Below, one piece after another: positions 1 through 12,400 of a DNA stretch of 64,000 nucleotides. This DNA comes from Phoronis australis (taxonomy: Eukaryota; Phoronida; Phoronidae). The notes under the pieces are model-generated. The model saw only the letters and a list, made by a program, of their open reading frames with translations. It was not told the DNA's origin and searched no databases. The DNA is taken from positions 465,291-529,290 of the forward strand of contig NMRA01000080.1 in the NCBI GenBank assembly GCA_002633005.1. The letters are read 5' to 3'. The position numbers were made by a program, and so were the translations under genes. Every line of letters begins with the position of its first letter. Within the stretch, counting starts at the first letter, position 1.

Positions 1-37
1 CTACAGCCCAGAGCCTCTAAGCAGCCCTGCAGCGATA

Positions 38-201
38 TTGAGTAGTGGGAGTGATTACAGGCCCAGTTCGACACCCAGTGAAGAGGACAGTTCGTCGTCC
101 AGTGAACAGATCGGTGAGCCAAACTTTGATAAGTTTATTGTGGACTTGTCTAAAGTGTTGGAGCTATTTAGAAGGTGCCAGGTGTGTGGCGAGGGAGTCA
201 C
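38..201 (+). CDS. Partial unrecognised ORF cut by an assembly gap
   Basis: An open frame runs from the window edge into the N gap. It has a Ser/Glu-rich start, then a more ordered stretch containing FIVDLSKVLELFRRC and a CxxC pair (RCQVCGEG). The CxxC after a hydrophobic helix-like stretch suggests the beginning of a zinc-binding module, as seen in repetitive proteins of many invertebrate genomes, but this is inference. The frame is open upstream, so the true start may lie outside the window. Sequence after the gap reads 25 residues to a stop and need not belong to the same exon. No function assigned. Confidence 0.35.
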
Positions 202-326
202 NNNNNNNNNNNNNNNNNNNNNNNNNNNNNNNNNNNNNNNNNNNNNNNNNNNNNNNNNNNNNNNNNNNNNNNNNNNNNNNNNNNNNNNNNNNNNNNNNNN
301 NNNNNNNNNNNNNNNNNNNNNNNNNN
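202..326. other. Assembly gap (125 N)
   Basis: A continuous run of N interrupts the partial ORF at the left edge. Confidence 0.99.
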
Positions 327-490
327 CGCGAAATGCTTGCCTCCTAAAACGTCACTTCCGGAGTAGCGGACGAGTAATTAATAAAATTACGAAAAACTGT
401 AATTAAGTGGAAAATATGTCTAGGATAACCAACCAACCTTATTTTAGCTCAAAATGACATGAAAAAAGGTTGCCTTCGCCTTTAAGTATC

Positions 491-550
491 GAGTCTGGGT
501 CTGAGCCGAGTCTGAGTTCGGGGATTAGATCCAGGGTCTTGAAGTTGGGC
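491..550 (+). repeat. GAGTCTGAG-rich dispersed repeat, copy 1
   Basis: Reads GAGTCTGGGTCTGAGCCGAG, then TCTGAGTTCGGGGATT, ending in a GGGCC tract. A clearly related stretch on the same strand is at 60906-60953, so this is a dispersed repeat rather than local low complexity. Confidence 0.5.
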
Positions 551-3500
551 CTAATAAAAACTGTTTGTTTTAAGTTGTAAAGCGTAAACAAAGTTCTTTC
601 AACGTTGCATTATGTATTTATATATTTCATGTTACGAACAGCGTTCGAAATACACGCTGGCCTGGTGGCCCGGGGCCAGCGGATTTGCGCCAGGCCTGTG
701 GCTTTTAAAAGTTACTGGCCAGTAACTTTCAGATATAGGCCGGACCTATGTGGATGTGGTCTCTTAATAAATTAATTATAAAAAGACTTTTTGACTAATT
801 TTGTTTGCCTCTTGAACGCCAACGAGTTAACTTTTGAACCTTGTGGGCAATAAATCCTCAACTAGAGATAATAACAAAACAATAGGGTTCTCAAGCGCAT
901 GCGCATTTAGTGTAAATGGAAAAGATTGAGAAAAACGTAATATATACATTACAGGATTCTAAAAGCAGGGCCAGTAACTTTTCAGACTAGCTGTCCCTCC
1001 GGGCCATCTCATTTATTTGTCGAAGTTGGAACACTGGTAATGAATCGTTATACAAACAGACGATCCCAGTGGTAACAGGCCCTCCATTGTGCCCCCCGAT
1101 GTCCTGTCCATGTGACCTGAGATGCCCGAAGGAACATTTTGGTTCTTTCTGCAGATTTTGTGTCTATTATTTAATTGACATGTACTTACCTGGTTTGATG
1201 CTCGATTTGTTTAAGTCAGTAGGTCAGAAATTTATGGTTTTCGTAGCCTATAATGTTGCATCATAAATAGCGACATTTGAAGTTCGGGCGGCTCGAATGA
1301 AAAAAGACACTCCACTTCCAGTCGGTCAACACTACCACTTCGCCATGCGCCCGTCACCGCAGGTTACTGGAAATTTTTTAAAATCGTTTTATGTCGTCCA
1401 GTTTCTGAAGACACGCTCCGACCTTATTTAGTGGCCTCCATTCTAACTCGTATATCAAAAACAGGCCTTGTCAACTGGTAAAAGTATATATATTTTCTGA
1501 AAAAATAATGTTTTATGTGCCGTTATTATTATTACGTTAACACCTTTTTAAATCGTAATTTCCTGTTAAGAAAGGTACATTCATAGTAAAATAACGCCTG
1601 GATCGATTTTAATGAAACCTTGTTTAAATAAAAACTTCACCCAGTTACCTCAAATAATCTATTAGGAATTTTCGATTAGTCTTTTAGTTTGGTTTCTATG
1701 ACAAATTAACGCGCAAGACGTTAAGGTATTTCTGTAAAAAATAGCAGTCGTATTCGTCTTTGTAACATTACTCAAAAACTAGGCCTTTATAAAATACTAC
1801 CAGCTTTTTTAGATTGTTGAATTTAGTTTGAAAAATTTCAGTGAAATCCACCGATCCGTTTTCGAGAACTCTTGTTCCTAAGTTCAAATAAAGTCGATTT
1901 GCCGAAGCGAGAAATGGCCGATTTAGTTGAGTGACGAGAAAATCTGAAGGTCTTCGGTTAATTATTCGGTGCACAATTGTTTTCGGTCAATATAACCTAT
2001 ACATGCCTTAACCATGTTCGTTATTTCAACCTTCTCTCGCAATGTCAACTGAACTTACAGTGCCCGTAAGTAACTTAATTATCACTTAAACGTTTTAATG
2101 TTGTACGCGAGGTCTCCTTTACTTGGTGTTATCTAGGTCAGAAGGCGGAGTCAACAGTAAGTTGGACACCAGTTCATTGTATATACACATGCGGGGAGAA
2201 TGATATCAAGAATCCAAGTACGAAATGGACAATAGAAATCGAGTCGGTTATTAAAGCGCGGTGAGCGCGAGATCGAAAAGGCAAAATGTCCAATTACTGA
2301 TCAAATTAATGAATTTCGGGTAGGCTTTATCTTTTTAACTACTTGCTGTGTTAGTGAACGCGAAGTCACAGAGACTGTTCAGCGACGCGGACTCGATCAG
2401 TGCATTCTTTCTCAACGGTCGTGTGCATGCAGACGCACATATCTCTCTGGATAAAAACTACGTTTTTTCTTGGTTTTCCGCAGCATCTTTCTACACCACG
2501 TACACCTCGTTGACTCCTATTATGGCGACTCCGTGAATGAAAGGACTAAGGATACATACGAAACTGCTCTATGCCTGGCGGGAGATTCGATTTGAGTGAC
2601 AGCCCTGTAACCTTTGACTTCGGGTCGGTAAATAGTAAACACAATTCCACGCGGGTTGTGCCGTTCCAAAGTGTTTCTGCTAAATCTTTTTGTCGCTACA
2701 CGATTTTTTTCGCATTGGAAGTTCCTCGAGAATGAAGATAGGGTATTTTGCTAGTCATATGAGAAATATTGTAAAAACAGCCAAGTTTTATGAATAACAT
2801 TTGAGATACCCTTAAATAACCTTGAAATATAATGCACTCGGTGAGTTCAAACCGCTATTGCACAAAAAGGTGTGCATTCAAAGACTAAAGTGTTCATTGG
2901 CTCTCAACACACGCCACTGTCCGGTCATTAATGCCTGTACCGGCACAACGGCATTGAAAATCGGAATCTGACTGACCAACCACGTGTCAAATGATCGAAA
3001 GCCCGCTTCTGTACATAGCTGATGTAATATTAAAAAAGAAAACGCTTGTAGTTCCTATCTCCCATGATCTCGGTAGGCATAAATAACCGCCGAACTTTCA
3101 GTTTTTCTGAAGCTTCGGAATCATTTTTAATCTAAGTAAAGAACACGCACGTGCACACGATTTCATAAAGGTACGTGACTTAAATAAATAAACTGTGGGG
3201 AAATTTCTGACCCTTCATTTGCTGGGGTAACAATTTTCTCGCCGTCCACGCCATAATCACAAATCATAGTTTCCTTTCAAACCGATGGCACCTTCTATTC
3301 TGATAATCATGCAACTACAACGAAACATGGTAAAACAAACACAACCCAAGTCAAAATCAAAGTACAAGTAGGAAACATAGACGTCACGTGATCAAGGATA
3401 TCATTTATATCATTTCTCGAACAAAATTACAGCAGAAATTTACCTAGGCAGTGTTCCACACCACTTACAAGATAAATTACCGAAATCTGAGATATGATAT

Positions 3501-3888
3501 CTGTTTTATGAACAGCTGAACTTTCTAGTGCATGCACACTAAGTCGTGATCGAAATTTTATAGCAACCGCTAGTCACTCGATTTAGTGTCCGAGCATTCA
3601 AGCATTCTTTTCCGCCCACAAGTTACTGCTGTCATTGAATTTCATAGGACAAGGATTGTTTTTGGTTAGATTAAGACACAAAATGAGACCAATTTCATGG
3701 CGGCATCTAGTGATATTGAAATGCAATTCTTTTTTCCAACGAAAATCACCGAATGAGACTGGGGGGGGTATAAGTTTCAAATACAAAGTGAACAATGAAG
3801 AGTAGTAATAAAAGCCATACCCTTTCAATCGACACTAAAAATTACTGAATGAATTTGTGTTTCATTCATAAAATTTTCTGCGTCGTTA

Positions 3889-3917
3889 TAACCCTTACCC
3901 TAACCCTATCCCTAACT
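3889..3917 (+). repeat. Short interstitial telomere-like repeat
   Basis: About four imperfect TAACCC units (TAACCCTTACCCTAACCCTA followed by TCCCTAA) match the animal telomere repeat TTAGGG on the other strand. It is far too short and degenerate to be a chromosome end. Confidence 0.6.
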
Positions 3918-4873
3918 GGAAATTCCGAAACTAATATTTGTAGCCAGGGGCCCGTTTTATGAAATGTTTCTTTACGAGGTCCAAGTCAGGAATTTCTTCT
4001 CGCTCTACTACTTAGCTATCACCGGACAAAGTTTTTGTCACGTAGAAATTGTTAGCAGGTCACTGTTTAGTAATGAATTGTACAAATTATCTGATAAAGG
4101 AACACCAGGTATACTATTTTCTCAAAGACTGTTTTGCTTGTATCACGTCATAATTTGGCAGAGCTGTACATTTTACCTGATTAACCACGATTGTCGGCAT
4201 ACTCTCCGAAAGTTTGTGTTTTTCTGAAGTTAAATTTAATTGTTTTTAGAACTCTTGCAGTCACCTGTGAAAACAACTTTTGCGTGCACTCAAGGGTGGA
4301 GCTGCACTAAAAGTTAAAAAATCAAGTATTTAACACGAACATGGTTCATAGCTGATGTTTATCCTTAAAATTGACTTTTTGATATCGTTACTTGAGTCAG
4401 GTGGCGTGATGCGGTTTTGTTATCGTTTTTACGCAGGAGTTCATTGGGTTATACGATAAAGTACTGAGAGCGACAGAAGGTATGCGCGCTAACAGGTTAA
4501 CGGTGTGTACGTAAATGTGTGGTTTTATTTCAATGAAACAGGACAACATTCGACTGCGCAAGTGCGAAAATGAACACACACAGTATACATTCTTTTAAAT
4601 GTCAAACATCTGCATAAGATTCGTTGTTACCAAAAGCGCATAAAGAGCGTTAATGTTAACTTTGCACTCGGTTACAATTTTTTTAATATTTACAGTTACT
4701 AAAGCAAAAGCAAAAAGATGACTGAGAATGGTGGAAAAACCTTCTACGAAATGGAAAATGGTGGGGGAAGTCGCGTACAATTTGCTCGGAGGTAAGTACA
4801 GGTAGACAGGAAAAAACGTGACGAGAGCAAAATGATTTTTGTACGAATGCGTGATTGCTTGTGTAGTGAGTAC

Positions 4874-4911
4874 GCATTTTGATGACATCTTTTAAGATGT
4901 CATCAAAATGC
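4874..4911. repeat. Perfect 38-bp palindrome
   Basis: Arms of 18 bp (GCATTTTGATGACATCTT and its exact complement) meet over a 2-nt centre. The core ACATCTTTTAAGATGT recurs at 5127-5142. Confidence 0.75.
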
Positions 4912-5126
4912 GCCCATAACTCAATTTATTTAAAGACCACTCCATAAATTTTAGTTCGTAAATGTTCTCCATTGTTTAAATCTCCTGAAAGCATAGTAAA
5001 CGAAAATTCAGTTTCGTAAGTCATAGACTATAGTTTCATCTGCACAACGTTATTTAATGTATCTGACAACCTTCGTAACCAAGGATCAATTTTCTCGAAT
5101 ACATAAACAATATCAATTGTAACGAT

Positions 5127-5168
5127 ACATCTTTTAAGATGTCGAGGATATTTAAAAATATCCTCGAC
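5127..5168. repeat. Overlapping pair of palindromes
   Basis: The 16-bp core ACATCTTTTAAGATGT (5127-5142) is followed, overlapping by two bases, by an inverted repeat with 13-bp arms GTCGAGGATATTT (5141-5168). The first core is identical to the centre of the palindrome at 4874-4911. Confidence 0.7.
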
Positions 5169-6158
5169 TGTAACAAAATTGTCACGTGCTACAAAGTAAT
5201 CCCAAACGTTTGTAATCACCTGACCACGATTTTGCTATGAATTATATGATTTTTCACAAAGATTGCCGTAATTTCCATAGACTTAATTTTTCGCACCAAA
5301 CTTCCAATTTCTGATCCGTTATTTAATTGTCTATGAACTTGCGTCCAGAATTATCGGTTATTGTGACTGTCAAAAATTAAGATTTCCGATTTTTTCAAGT
5401 TTATGTTTTAGAAGTTCTCAGCTATATGTAAGGGAATTCAAATGGTTTAATAGAACAAGCACTCTCAAGATAGGCTCACAATCCTGTTTAACGCGTCATT
5501 CTCGCATGTTTAGGTATCCTCAAATTAAAATCAAAACTTGACTACTTAGCCGAAGTCAAAAGTTCTCGAAATCATCCTTTCCATAACGGAGCACCATTTC
5601 CGTTACCACGGTAAACATTAAGAGCATCCAAAACTCCGGAAACGCTTCAGAATTTTATAAAACTGATCCCCGTTCCGCTGACGGAATACACTCACGAAAA
5701 TTAATATCTTCGCGACATATCGCTCATGCATTCTCGTATATACGAAACTCAACTCTGGCCAGTCTTGTTAAATTTGACCTCTTAAATTAATCGAATTTTA
5801 TTTGGCGATTCCAATTGAATGGAAATTCCTTGCAAGGGGATGTGAAGAAGTTGAACTAGCATGCTTCTGCTTAATTATCGCATCACTTGATTCCATCATA
5901 AGCAATTAGCGGAGTGTGCAGCTTTCAAGGTGTTGAATGTAGATGTTTGCAATCCCACAAAAATGACATTAGTTGTAGTAAGAACTGGCCAACACCTTTT
6001 TTAAATGACACTATCTTTTTACGGCCGAAAAACGCATTTTGGATGGAATAGACGTTTTGACATTATTAGCTTTGACCACAGCGAAAAAATAATAAAGTCC
6101 GGTGTGCCTTTATGGTGGTCAGATTGATGCTACTTTTTCGCTCGCGAAAATCTTTTTG

Positions 6159-6321
6159 CAGTGGCGGATTTAGAGGGGAGGGGTAAGGAGACCGTGGTCC
6201 CCCTTAAAATTCTCCCTGATTCCATTTGGCACTTCGGGGTTGTGAATGTCTGACGGGCAAAATCCTGGCTAATACTCTGGCCTGGACCCCCCTCTTACTC
6301 AAAATCCTGGATCCGCCCCTG
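6159..6321 (+). mobile_element. CAGTGGCGGAT-family MITE
   Basis: A ~163-bp element begins CAGTGGCGGATTTAGAGGGG and ends CCTGGATCCGCCCCTG, the two ends being inverted repeats. The whole interior is the reverse complement of the element at 21516-21675, including the GTCTGACGGGCAAAATC block. CAG...CTG ends resemble hAT-type TIRs. No coding capacity, so it is non-autonomous. I could not confirm an 8-bp target duplication. Confidence 0.75.
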
Positions 6322-8468
6322 TTTTGTACTATTTATGCACTTATACGTGTATGCAACTACGCGTCTGGGAACATGAAGCTACGTCTGAAAGAACTATCAA
6401 TTGCTTTTCCTGTTAATTATTAGTTATGTTACCAATTAAGCTTTAAGAAATAGAGAGCGGCGTGTGCACACAGTTTGTCTCAGGCACTGTTCTAGATAAT
6501 ACAAAACGGGAGAGCCGATTTTTGCCAGATCTTGAAAGGCCAAGAGGAAATCAAATAGCTGGTTGAAAGATAACTACACAAATGAAAAACTCTGGCATCG
6601 TTGCTACGCTAGGCTGGATTGAAAAAATGTAAATTTTCTAAAAGTTTAAACATTTCGATAGGAATTCTCTAACAGACGGCAGGAAAGAGTTAAGGAATTA
6701 GTGAACAAGCGACCTTTATTGATTTTTAAGTTTGAACTAAAGCCTCGACAGTTTGTAGCCTTTTGTTCAAGTTTAAATTGTTCAAACACCAGTTGATAAT
6801 TTTACATTTACACGAAATCCTACACTCTAAATGGCAAAGATAGATACTCCTGAAACTACCAGTAAAGCCATTCAATCGTTACGGGGCAGTTTCCATTTCA
6901 AGGGGACGCAAACAACTTTTACTGGGGAGCAGAGGGAATACGCGGCTGCTACTACATGATTACCTCACTGCCCCGTGTGTTTCACTCCTGTTCTCGAACT
7001 TGCAAGTATTTTGTAGACGCAGAGGTGCGGACTGTGGCAGACCTGCCATGGTGTTTCACGACCCCATTGCAGGAGGGATCCCGGTGCCGATTTCCTATTT
7101 TGCAAATGTTTCCCCTTCCGATAAGATCACACAACGCTTATCGAACCTTGAAAATGTAGATCCGTCATTGGATGCGCTAGCAGAGTTTACGTAGTGCGAC
7201 TGGTGGAATATTATAGGGCTTCACTGAAATACGTAAGCTATATGCTCGTGACTGGTGGAGGTGGAAGGTAATTTCTTTTGTATTATTTGCGAAATGATGT
7301 AGGAGAGCTAGACGGCATTTCCTCCATACTTACTGTCTAATCAGGAAAATTGTTTGAAACGTGCTCATTTGTGCCATGCGTAGAATGGTTTGCTAAGCAG
7401 TGTTACATTCTGATACCAGCTGATGTTCTGCATTGTCAGTTTATAAAACGTAAATCCTTTTCATGGAATGATTTGAGGCGTATTTTGTGTTTGCGCTACT
7501 GGTTTTGATTAATTTGCGTTCTATTTTTAAAACGAACCACCCAGCATACGGATGATATTTCTCTGTCAATTTTTGAGAAGCAAACTGACGATGATATGTT
7601 GACATCATTGAGAGCACCATTTCTCTATCATTTAAACCTAATCATCGTGTAAAATAAGCCGGGTTAATGTTTCATGTAGAGAATTTCAAAACCAAACACA
7701 CCGATATTATTAACTACACGTGTTGTATATCGTTGTGGCGAAGGTCAATGTGTTAACGTCGATACACAGTCTTACGTTCCATGGAAGCATGCAGTGTGTG
7801 GACGCTTTTCTGATGCTGCGATGCTCAAGTGTTAATTTATTTCCGACATCACATACTCCTTCCCAGTTTGGTACAGAAAAAAACATGGACCATGGATGGG
7901 CGTAAATCACGTAGGTTGACACATTCAATGACGTTTTGAAAACTGAAATGCGACTCGCATTAGCAGAGACTAAATAGCATCATGTTTATACTAATTTTTT
8001 TTTGATATTATACATCGAGTTATCTAACGTTTTAATTTACGCGATAATTTGCCGTAACAATTTGCCGTAGATTAATGTTAAATTTCGCTTTTTACTGCCT
8101 TTAGTTATTTCGAATCGCTTACAGTATAACTTGTTAAACATTAGTAAATTCTGTTTAGAGCATTATCCCGAAGCATTGTAGCAAAAAAATTATAGGCTAG
8201 ATAATCGTGTTTGTATTATTTCAAGGGGATCACGCGTCACAATATAACAAATGCCCCATTGTTTACCAGTTATCAAGCACGTTATCTCGAGGAACAAAAA
8301 TGCGCAAGCTTCCGTGTATGCAACGGGGGATTCATTAGATGTTTCAGTTAACTCTTGAACCAATACATATACGAGCGCAAAATTAATGAGCTCGGGTGGC
8401 GTGGAGCTCACAGTGTTTGAACAATAACCCCGGGGTTACTCGAGTATTTTCGTCGCAAGAGCACCAGG

Positions 8469-8660
8469 GAAATTAGGACATCCACTCATTCAGAGAGTGG
8501 ATTCGAGAAATTGGAATACCCACTCATTCAGGGAGTGGATTTAAGAAATTAGGATATCCACTCATTCAGAGAGTGGATTCGAGAAATTAGGATACCCACT
8601 CATTCAGAGAGTGGATTCGAGAAATTAGGATACCCACTCATTCAGAGAGTGGATTCGAGA
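8469..8660 (+). repeat. 38-bp tandem satellite, five units, each with a hairpin
   Basis: The string ACTCATTC recurs at 8484, 8522, 8560, 8598 and 8636, exactly 38 bp apart. Each unit carries CCACTC, a 7-nt spacer and GAGTGG, a 6-bp stem, followed by a nearly constant linker ATTCGAGAAATTAGGATA. Units differ by only a few substitutions, so the array is young. It lies ~600 bp upstream of the first coding exon of the M13 peptidase. Confidence 0.9.
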
Positions 8661-9264
8661 AAGGGACATATTTGATGAAAGCTTCGATGAAAAAGTCATC
8701 CTTTCTTAGATTTTTGTTGCTGGAACTCTACCGTAATTGTAGGGGTTGGTTTAATCTATCACCCTTTTGAAGGAATTTTTGGACAACTAAAATGTAACCC
8801 AATAAGTATGAGATGGTACAAGAGATGACATGTTGTCAAAAACGAGTACAACTTTTACCATCAAAGTTTGGCAAATAAAAATGATATAACAAACCATGGC
8901 GTTGACATTACCGTTGCTTTGAGAAGATATTTGTTACTTTACAAATATGATTGTCTTTTCGAATGGTGTCGTAAGAAATGGCACATTATTGAAACTGAAA
9001 GACACGATTCTTAAGTCGTGTCACCGCGGTAAGCGAGACCAGCACCAGAACAGTGTGAAGATAATTAGCTATGAGTGTAAATCTTTAAAATGACTGTCGT
9101 TTAAAGGTGAACGTCCGCCATATGGTCTGGATTAAAAACAGCTTGAGCTAAAGAATCGTTGCGCTTAACTACCTGTCCCTATTTACAACTCAGATGTTAT
9201 CTGAGTCTGTGGTCATCTGTTTGGGTTGAGAAGAACATCTCAGTTAGATATGCAATTTATTTTC

Positions 9265-9442
9265 AGTGACTCAGAATTTAAAATGCCATGGTGGAAAAGA
9301 CGGACGAAATGCGAAATCGTCTCCACGGTTATGCTTGTGCTGTCTCTCGGCGCGTGCTTAGCTCTGCTCATAGTTCTTCTCCAACAACCTGAAAATGGCG
9401 GGACATCCGGTGAACAGGGAGGCGGGAAACCAACAGACAGCG
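9265..9442 (+). CDS. M13 peptidase exon 1 (coding from 9283): anchor
   Basis: The exon may begin after TTTATTTTCAG (9264), implying a 5'-UTR intron. It encodes MPWWKRRTK, a hydrophobic stretch (~residues 12-33) and a Gly/Pro-rich stalk. The donor is GCG|GTGAGT in phase 1. In-frame ATG 9250 would add 11 residues if the acceptor is not used. Confidence 0.85.
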
Positions 9443-12400
9443 GTGAGTCCAACCTTGTGTGCCATAGTAAGCAATGCCACCAGCAGAGAAAGATTGGATA
9501 TTTTTATGTTAAGTGTTCACGTTCATCCTTGGGTTCACTGCGCCCGACTTCCCGTGTTTCATGGTCGCGTAATGAAGCATGAAGACTACGCATGCTGGTC
9601 CCCGTTTTACGATAATGTTGGTATTGTGAAGCCTATAAAATTGTCGACCGTCCGCGTGAAAGACTAAGACTCAACTACTTTCAGAAGTTTTCAGTAGGAA
9701 CATTTCTCTTAAAATTTTTAGGCATTTACTTTGAGCCTTCGAAATCGTATTCATTGATTGTCCAGGTCCTTGATAATCACAGAAACTCACGTATTGTGCG
9801 GACAAAACGTTGTCCGGACACGTGATAGTACATTTTGAAAAACGTGTTTTGCTGCAACTTTCACAAACGCGGGCGTTACATTGCGAGATATTTTGCTTCT
9901 GTGTTCTGTTGACTTTTATTACGAGAAATTCGGCCGTCAAAAATGAACACTTCACCACCACTGTGAAAAGTTCGGAATTCTAGATTTCTCGGGCTAAGAT
10001 GCCTTGGCAGAAATTCATAGCAACCTTGAGTAGCCAATAGAAAAGGCGAAAGAGTTCGTGTGTCTCATGCAAACATTATCACGTATGTCGAAAAGACGGA
10101 CGTGTGATTACAAATGCCCGAATATTACTTACGTGTCATCACCAAAAGAAATGCACGGCTTCACGGATAGAAAGTGTTTAGAGTGGTGTCGAAAAATTCA
10201 GTGAGGTTGGGAAAGGAAGGTAGTTAGGGCCAACGAATCGTGCTATTGAGACACCTGTGCATCTTTTGTACGATGAACGGAGATTAAGTGCAGTTGCAAA
10301 AATGCTCCAACCCTGACTGTAACATGACGTCATCGCGATGGGTTCCATTTGCTAAAGAAACATTATGTTAACTGGCACCATCTGGGGATTCCTTCTATTT
10401 TCGTTACATAAACTAGAGCAATTATTAGTTTACCGTGTAACATTAACCCACTTTCAATGAAATTCCATCAACAAGGAAACAGTTAACATAGACATAACCC
10501 AGAATTTGTCACGAAAAATAAACTCATCAACAGCTCAGTGGCACAAAGGAATTAACTAGGTTAATTACACGATGACTATCGACAACTTGCATTTGAAGCC
10601 CCATTTCCAAACGTTTATGACCTCAAGTCCTTTACCTCTGGTCGGAAATCCTGGCGTCCAAACACCGGAACCAGTACGATATAAGTTGTCTAATCACTTT
10701 CCTTGTGTAATAATAGGTTTATTCTCCATTAGTTGAAAACATGAAGTTGTAGGAATTGCAAAAAAATAACGTTGTAATGGGACAGTCTCTGCTAATGCGA
10801 GTCGCAGAGGATCACAAAAGGGCTGCTTCTCGTGAAATTATTGATTTTGGTTGAGCTCGTGTTTTGAGATGGGATCCAATTTTAACAAGTCATAGAGACT
10901 TTATGGGAAGTATTTTGATTCTTACTAAGGTACTAAATACTTGAAGTAGTATACAACTGGAAGTTACGAAAAAAGAACTGCTCTGTTGAAAAGAAACAAC
11001 ATTATTTCCCGATTTTATTGACACTGTTACTTCAACGTCTATGTTTAGAAAAGAAAATATCAAATGCCTGACATTCTACACATCTTTATAATGAGGCGGA
11101 CCTCGGCAGTCGCCAAAGATTTCACGGCTGGTAAATGAGAAAAAATTGCTATCACTTTATAAAGTCACGTCCGCCGTAACATTTCAATGAAGGATTCTCG
11201 ATCAAATTGTTACAAAAAAGAAAGATTCCGTGTTTTTGATGAAACACGGTGTATATGGCTGACTTGACGTTTGCTTGTGTTATGTAACGTTGTCTTTGGT
11301 AACATTTCCCTTCGTGTTCATTCATTCATAATTTCGCTCACTGATTTGCAGTGCGTGTTCTCTGTAGTTATTAGAGAGGTTTCGCAAAGCGACGTGAACG
11401 TGAATTATCACGCATACTGAATTGCGCGTGCCGATTCACGTTACATTAACGAAGATGGGTGTCGCAACTGCTAGATGTTTACGTGAGCCTGAAAGTAAAC
11501 GTGAACTGAATAAGTGAGTCCGGGGTGTCCAGTTATTGTAGGCCTAGTACATGTCAGCTAGTTTACAAAAAAATAAAAGTCACTCTGCCAATGCAACTTC
11601 TTTTAGGTGAAAAAAGTCGTTTCTACGAACTCCTGCGAGAAATGGTCAAGTCTTAGAATGCGAAATTTATTAGCAGTTTAAAATAAATAGATGCATGTAA
11701 ATTAAGCATGTAAACAATTTAACAACACAGAATTATACCTGTTAAAAATCCATTCTAGTTCGATAATATCCAGCGAACCCCTGCAGAATAAGGATTTTGG
11801 AAAAGGTGCTTTCTTGCAAATAAACTTTAAGAACATTTATAGACAAAAGAATCGTGTTCATTTTATACTGAAGCAAAGAAGAAAGATTGAGAACCCTATC
11901 AAAATAAAAGTCGTTTCGATGTCTTGCCAAGTAAGAATTAAAAAGGGGCACAGGTTTCGCGTTAAAAGCGTCGCGAATCTCACTGTATTCGCGTAAAGTA
12001 CGTAGAAAATGAATCGGAAATTGAAAGAGCCGATCAAGATCCTCTAAAGGATACAATTGTTTGTTGAAAAGTAGAATAAATATACGTAAATAAAACAACA
12101 AAAATGGATCACTAAAATTTTCAGATGTAATAACATCCTTCGCCAACAGAAACAGAAATAAAGTAAAATCAAACAATATATGACAATTGGCATGTGATAT
12201 ATGGCGCATAACAGATGTCAGTTGTCATATAGTGTTATATCCGAAAATTTCAGTGGTCCATTTTTGTTGTTTTATTTTCGTAAAATACGAATATATATAG
12301 GTAAATAAAACAACAAGAATGGATCAACTGAAATTTTCGGATACAATGACATCCTTCGTCAACAGAAACAGAAGTAAAGTAAAATCAGACACTATATGAC

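Larger units (their letters stand above)
407..9264. other. Intergenic region upstream of the M13 peptidase gene
   Basis: I see no supported gene here. ORFs are short, carry no recognisable motif and lack splice structure. The stretch holds a GAGTCTGAG-rich repeat (491-550), an interstitial telomere-like run (3889-3917), two palindromes sharing a 16-bp core (4874-4911 and 5127-5168), a CAGTGGCGGAT TIR element (6159-6321) and a 38-bp tandem array (8469-8660). The peptidase promoter probably lies in the last few kb, but no convincing core promoter was found. Confidence 0.6.

Noticed and set aside
3889-3917. Chromosome end
   Set aside because: Only about four imperfect repeats with unique sequence on both sides.
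8469-8660. CRISPR-like array
   Set aside because: There are no unique spacers: the whole 38-bp unit is repeated, and the DNA is animal.
11742-12209. 155-aa minus-strand ORF inside the 1.18-kb TIR element
   Set aside because: No known motif, very rich in Leu/Phe from AT-rich DNA, and it overlaps the internal duplicated block. Not supported as a transposase.
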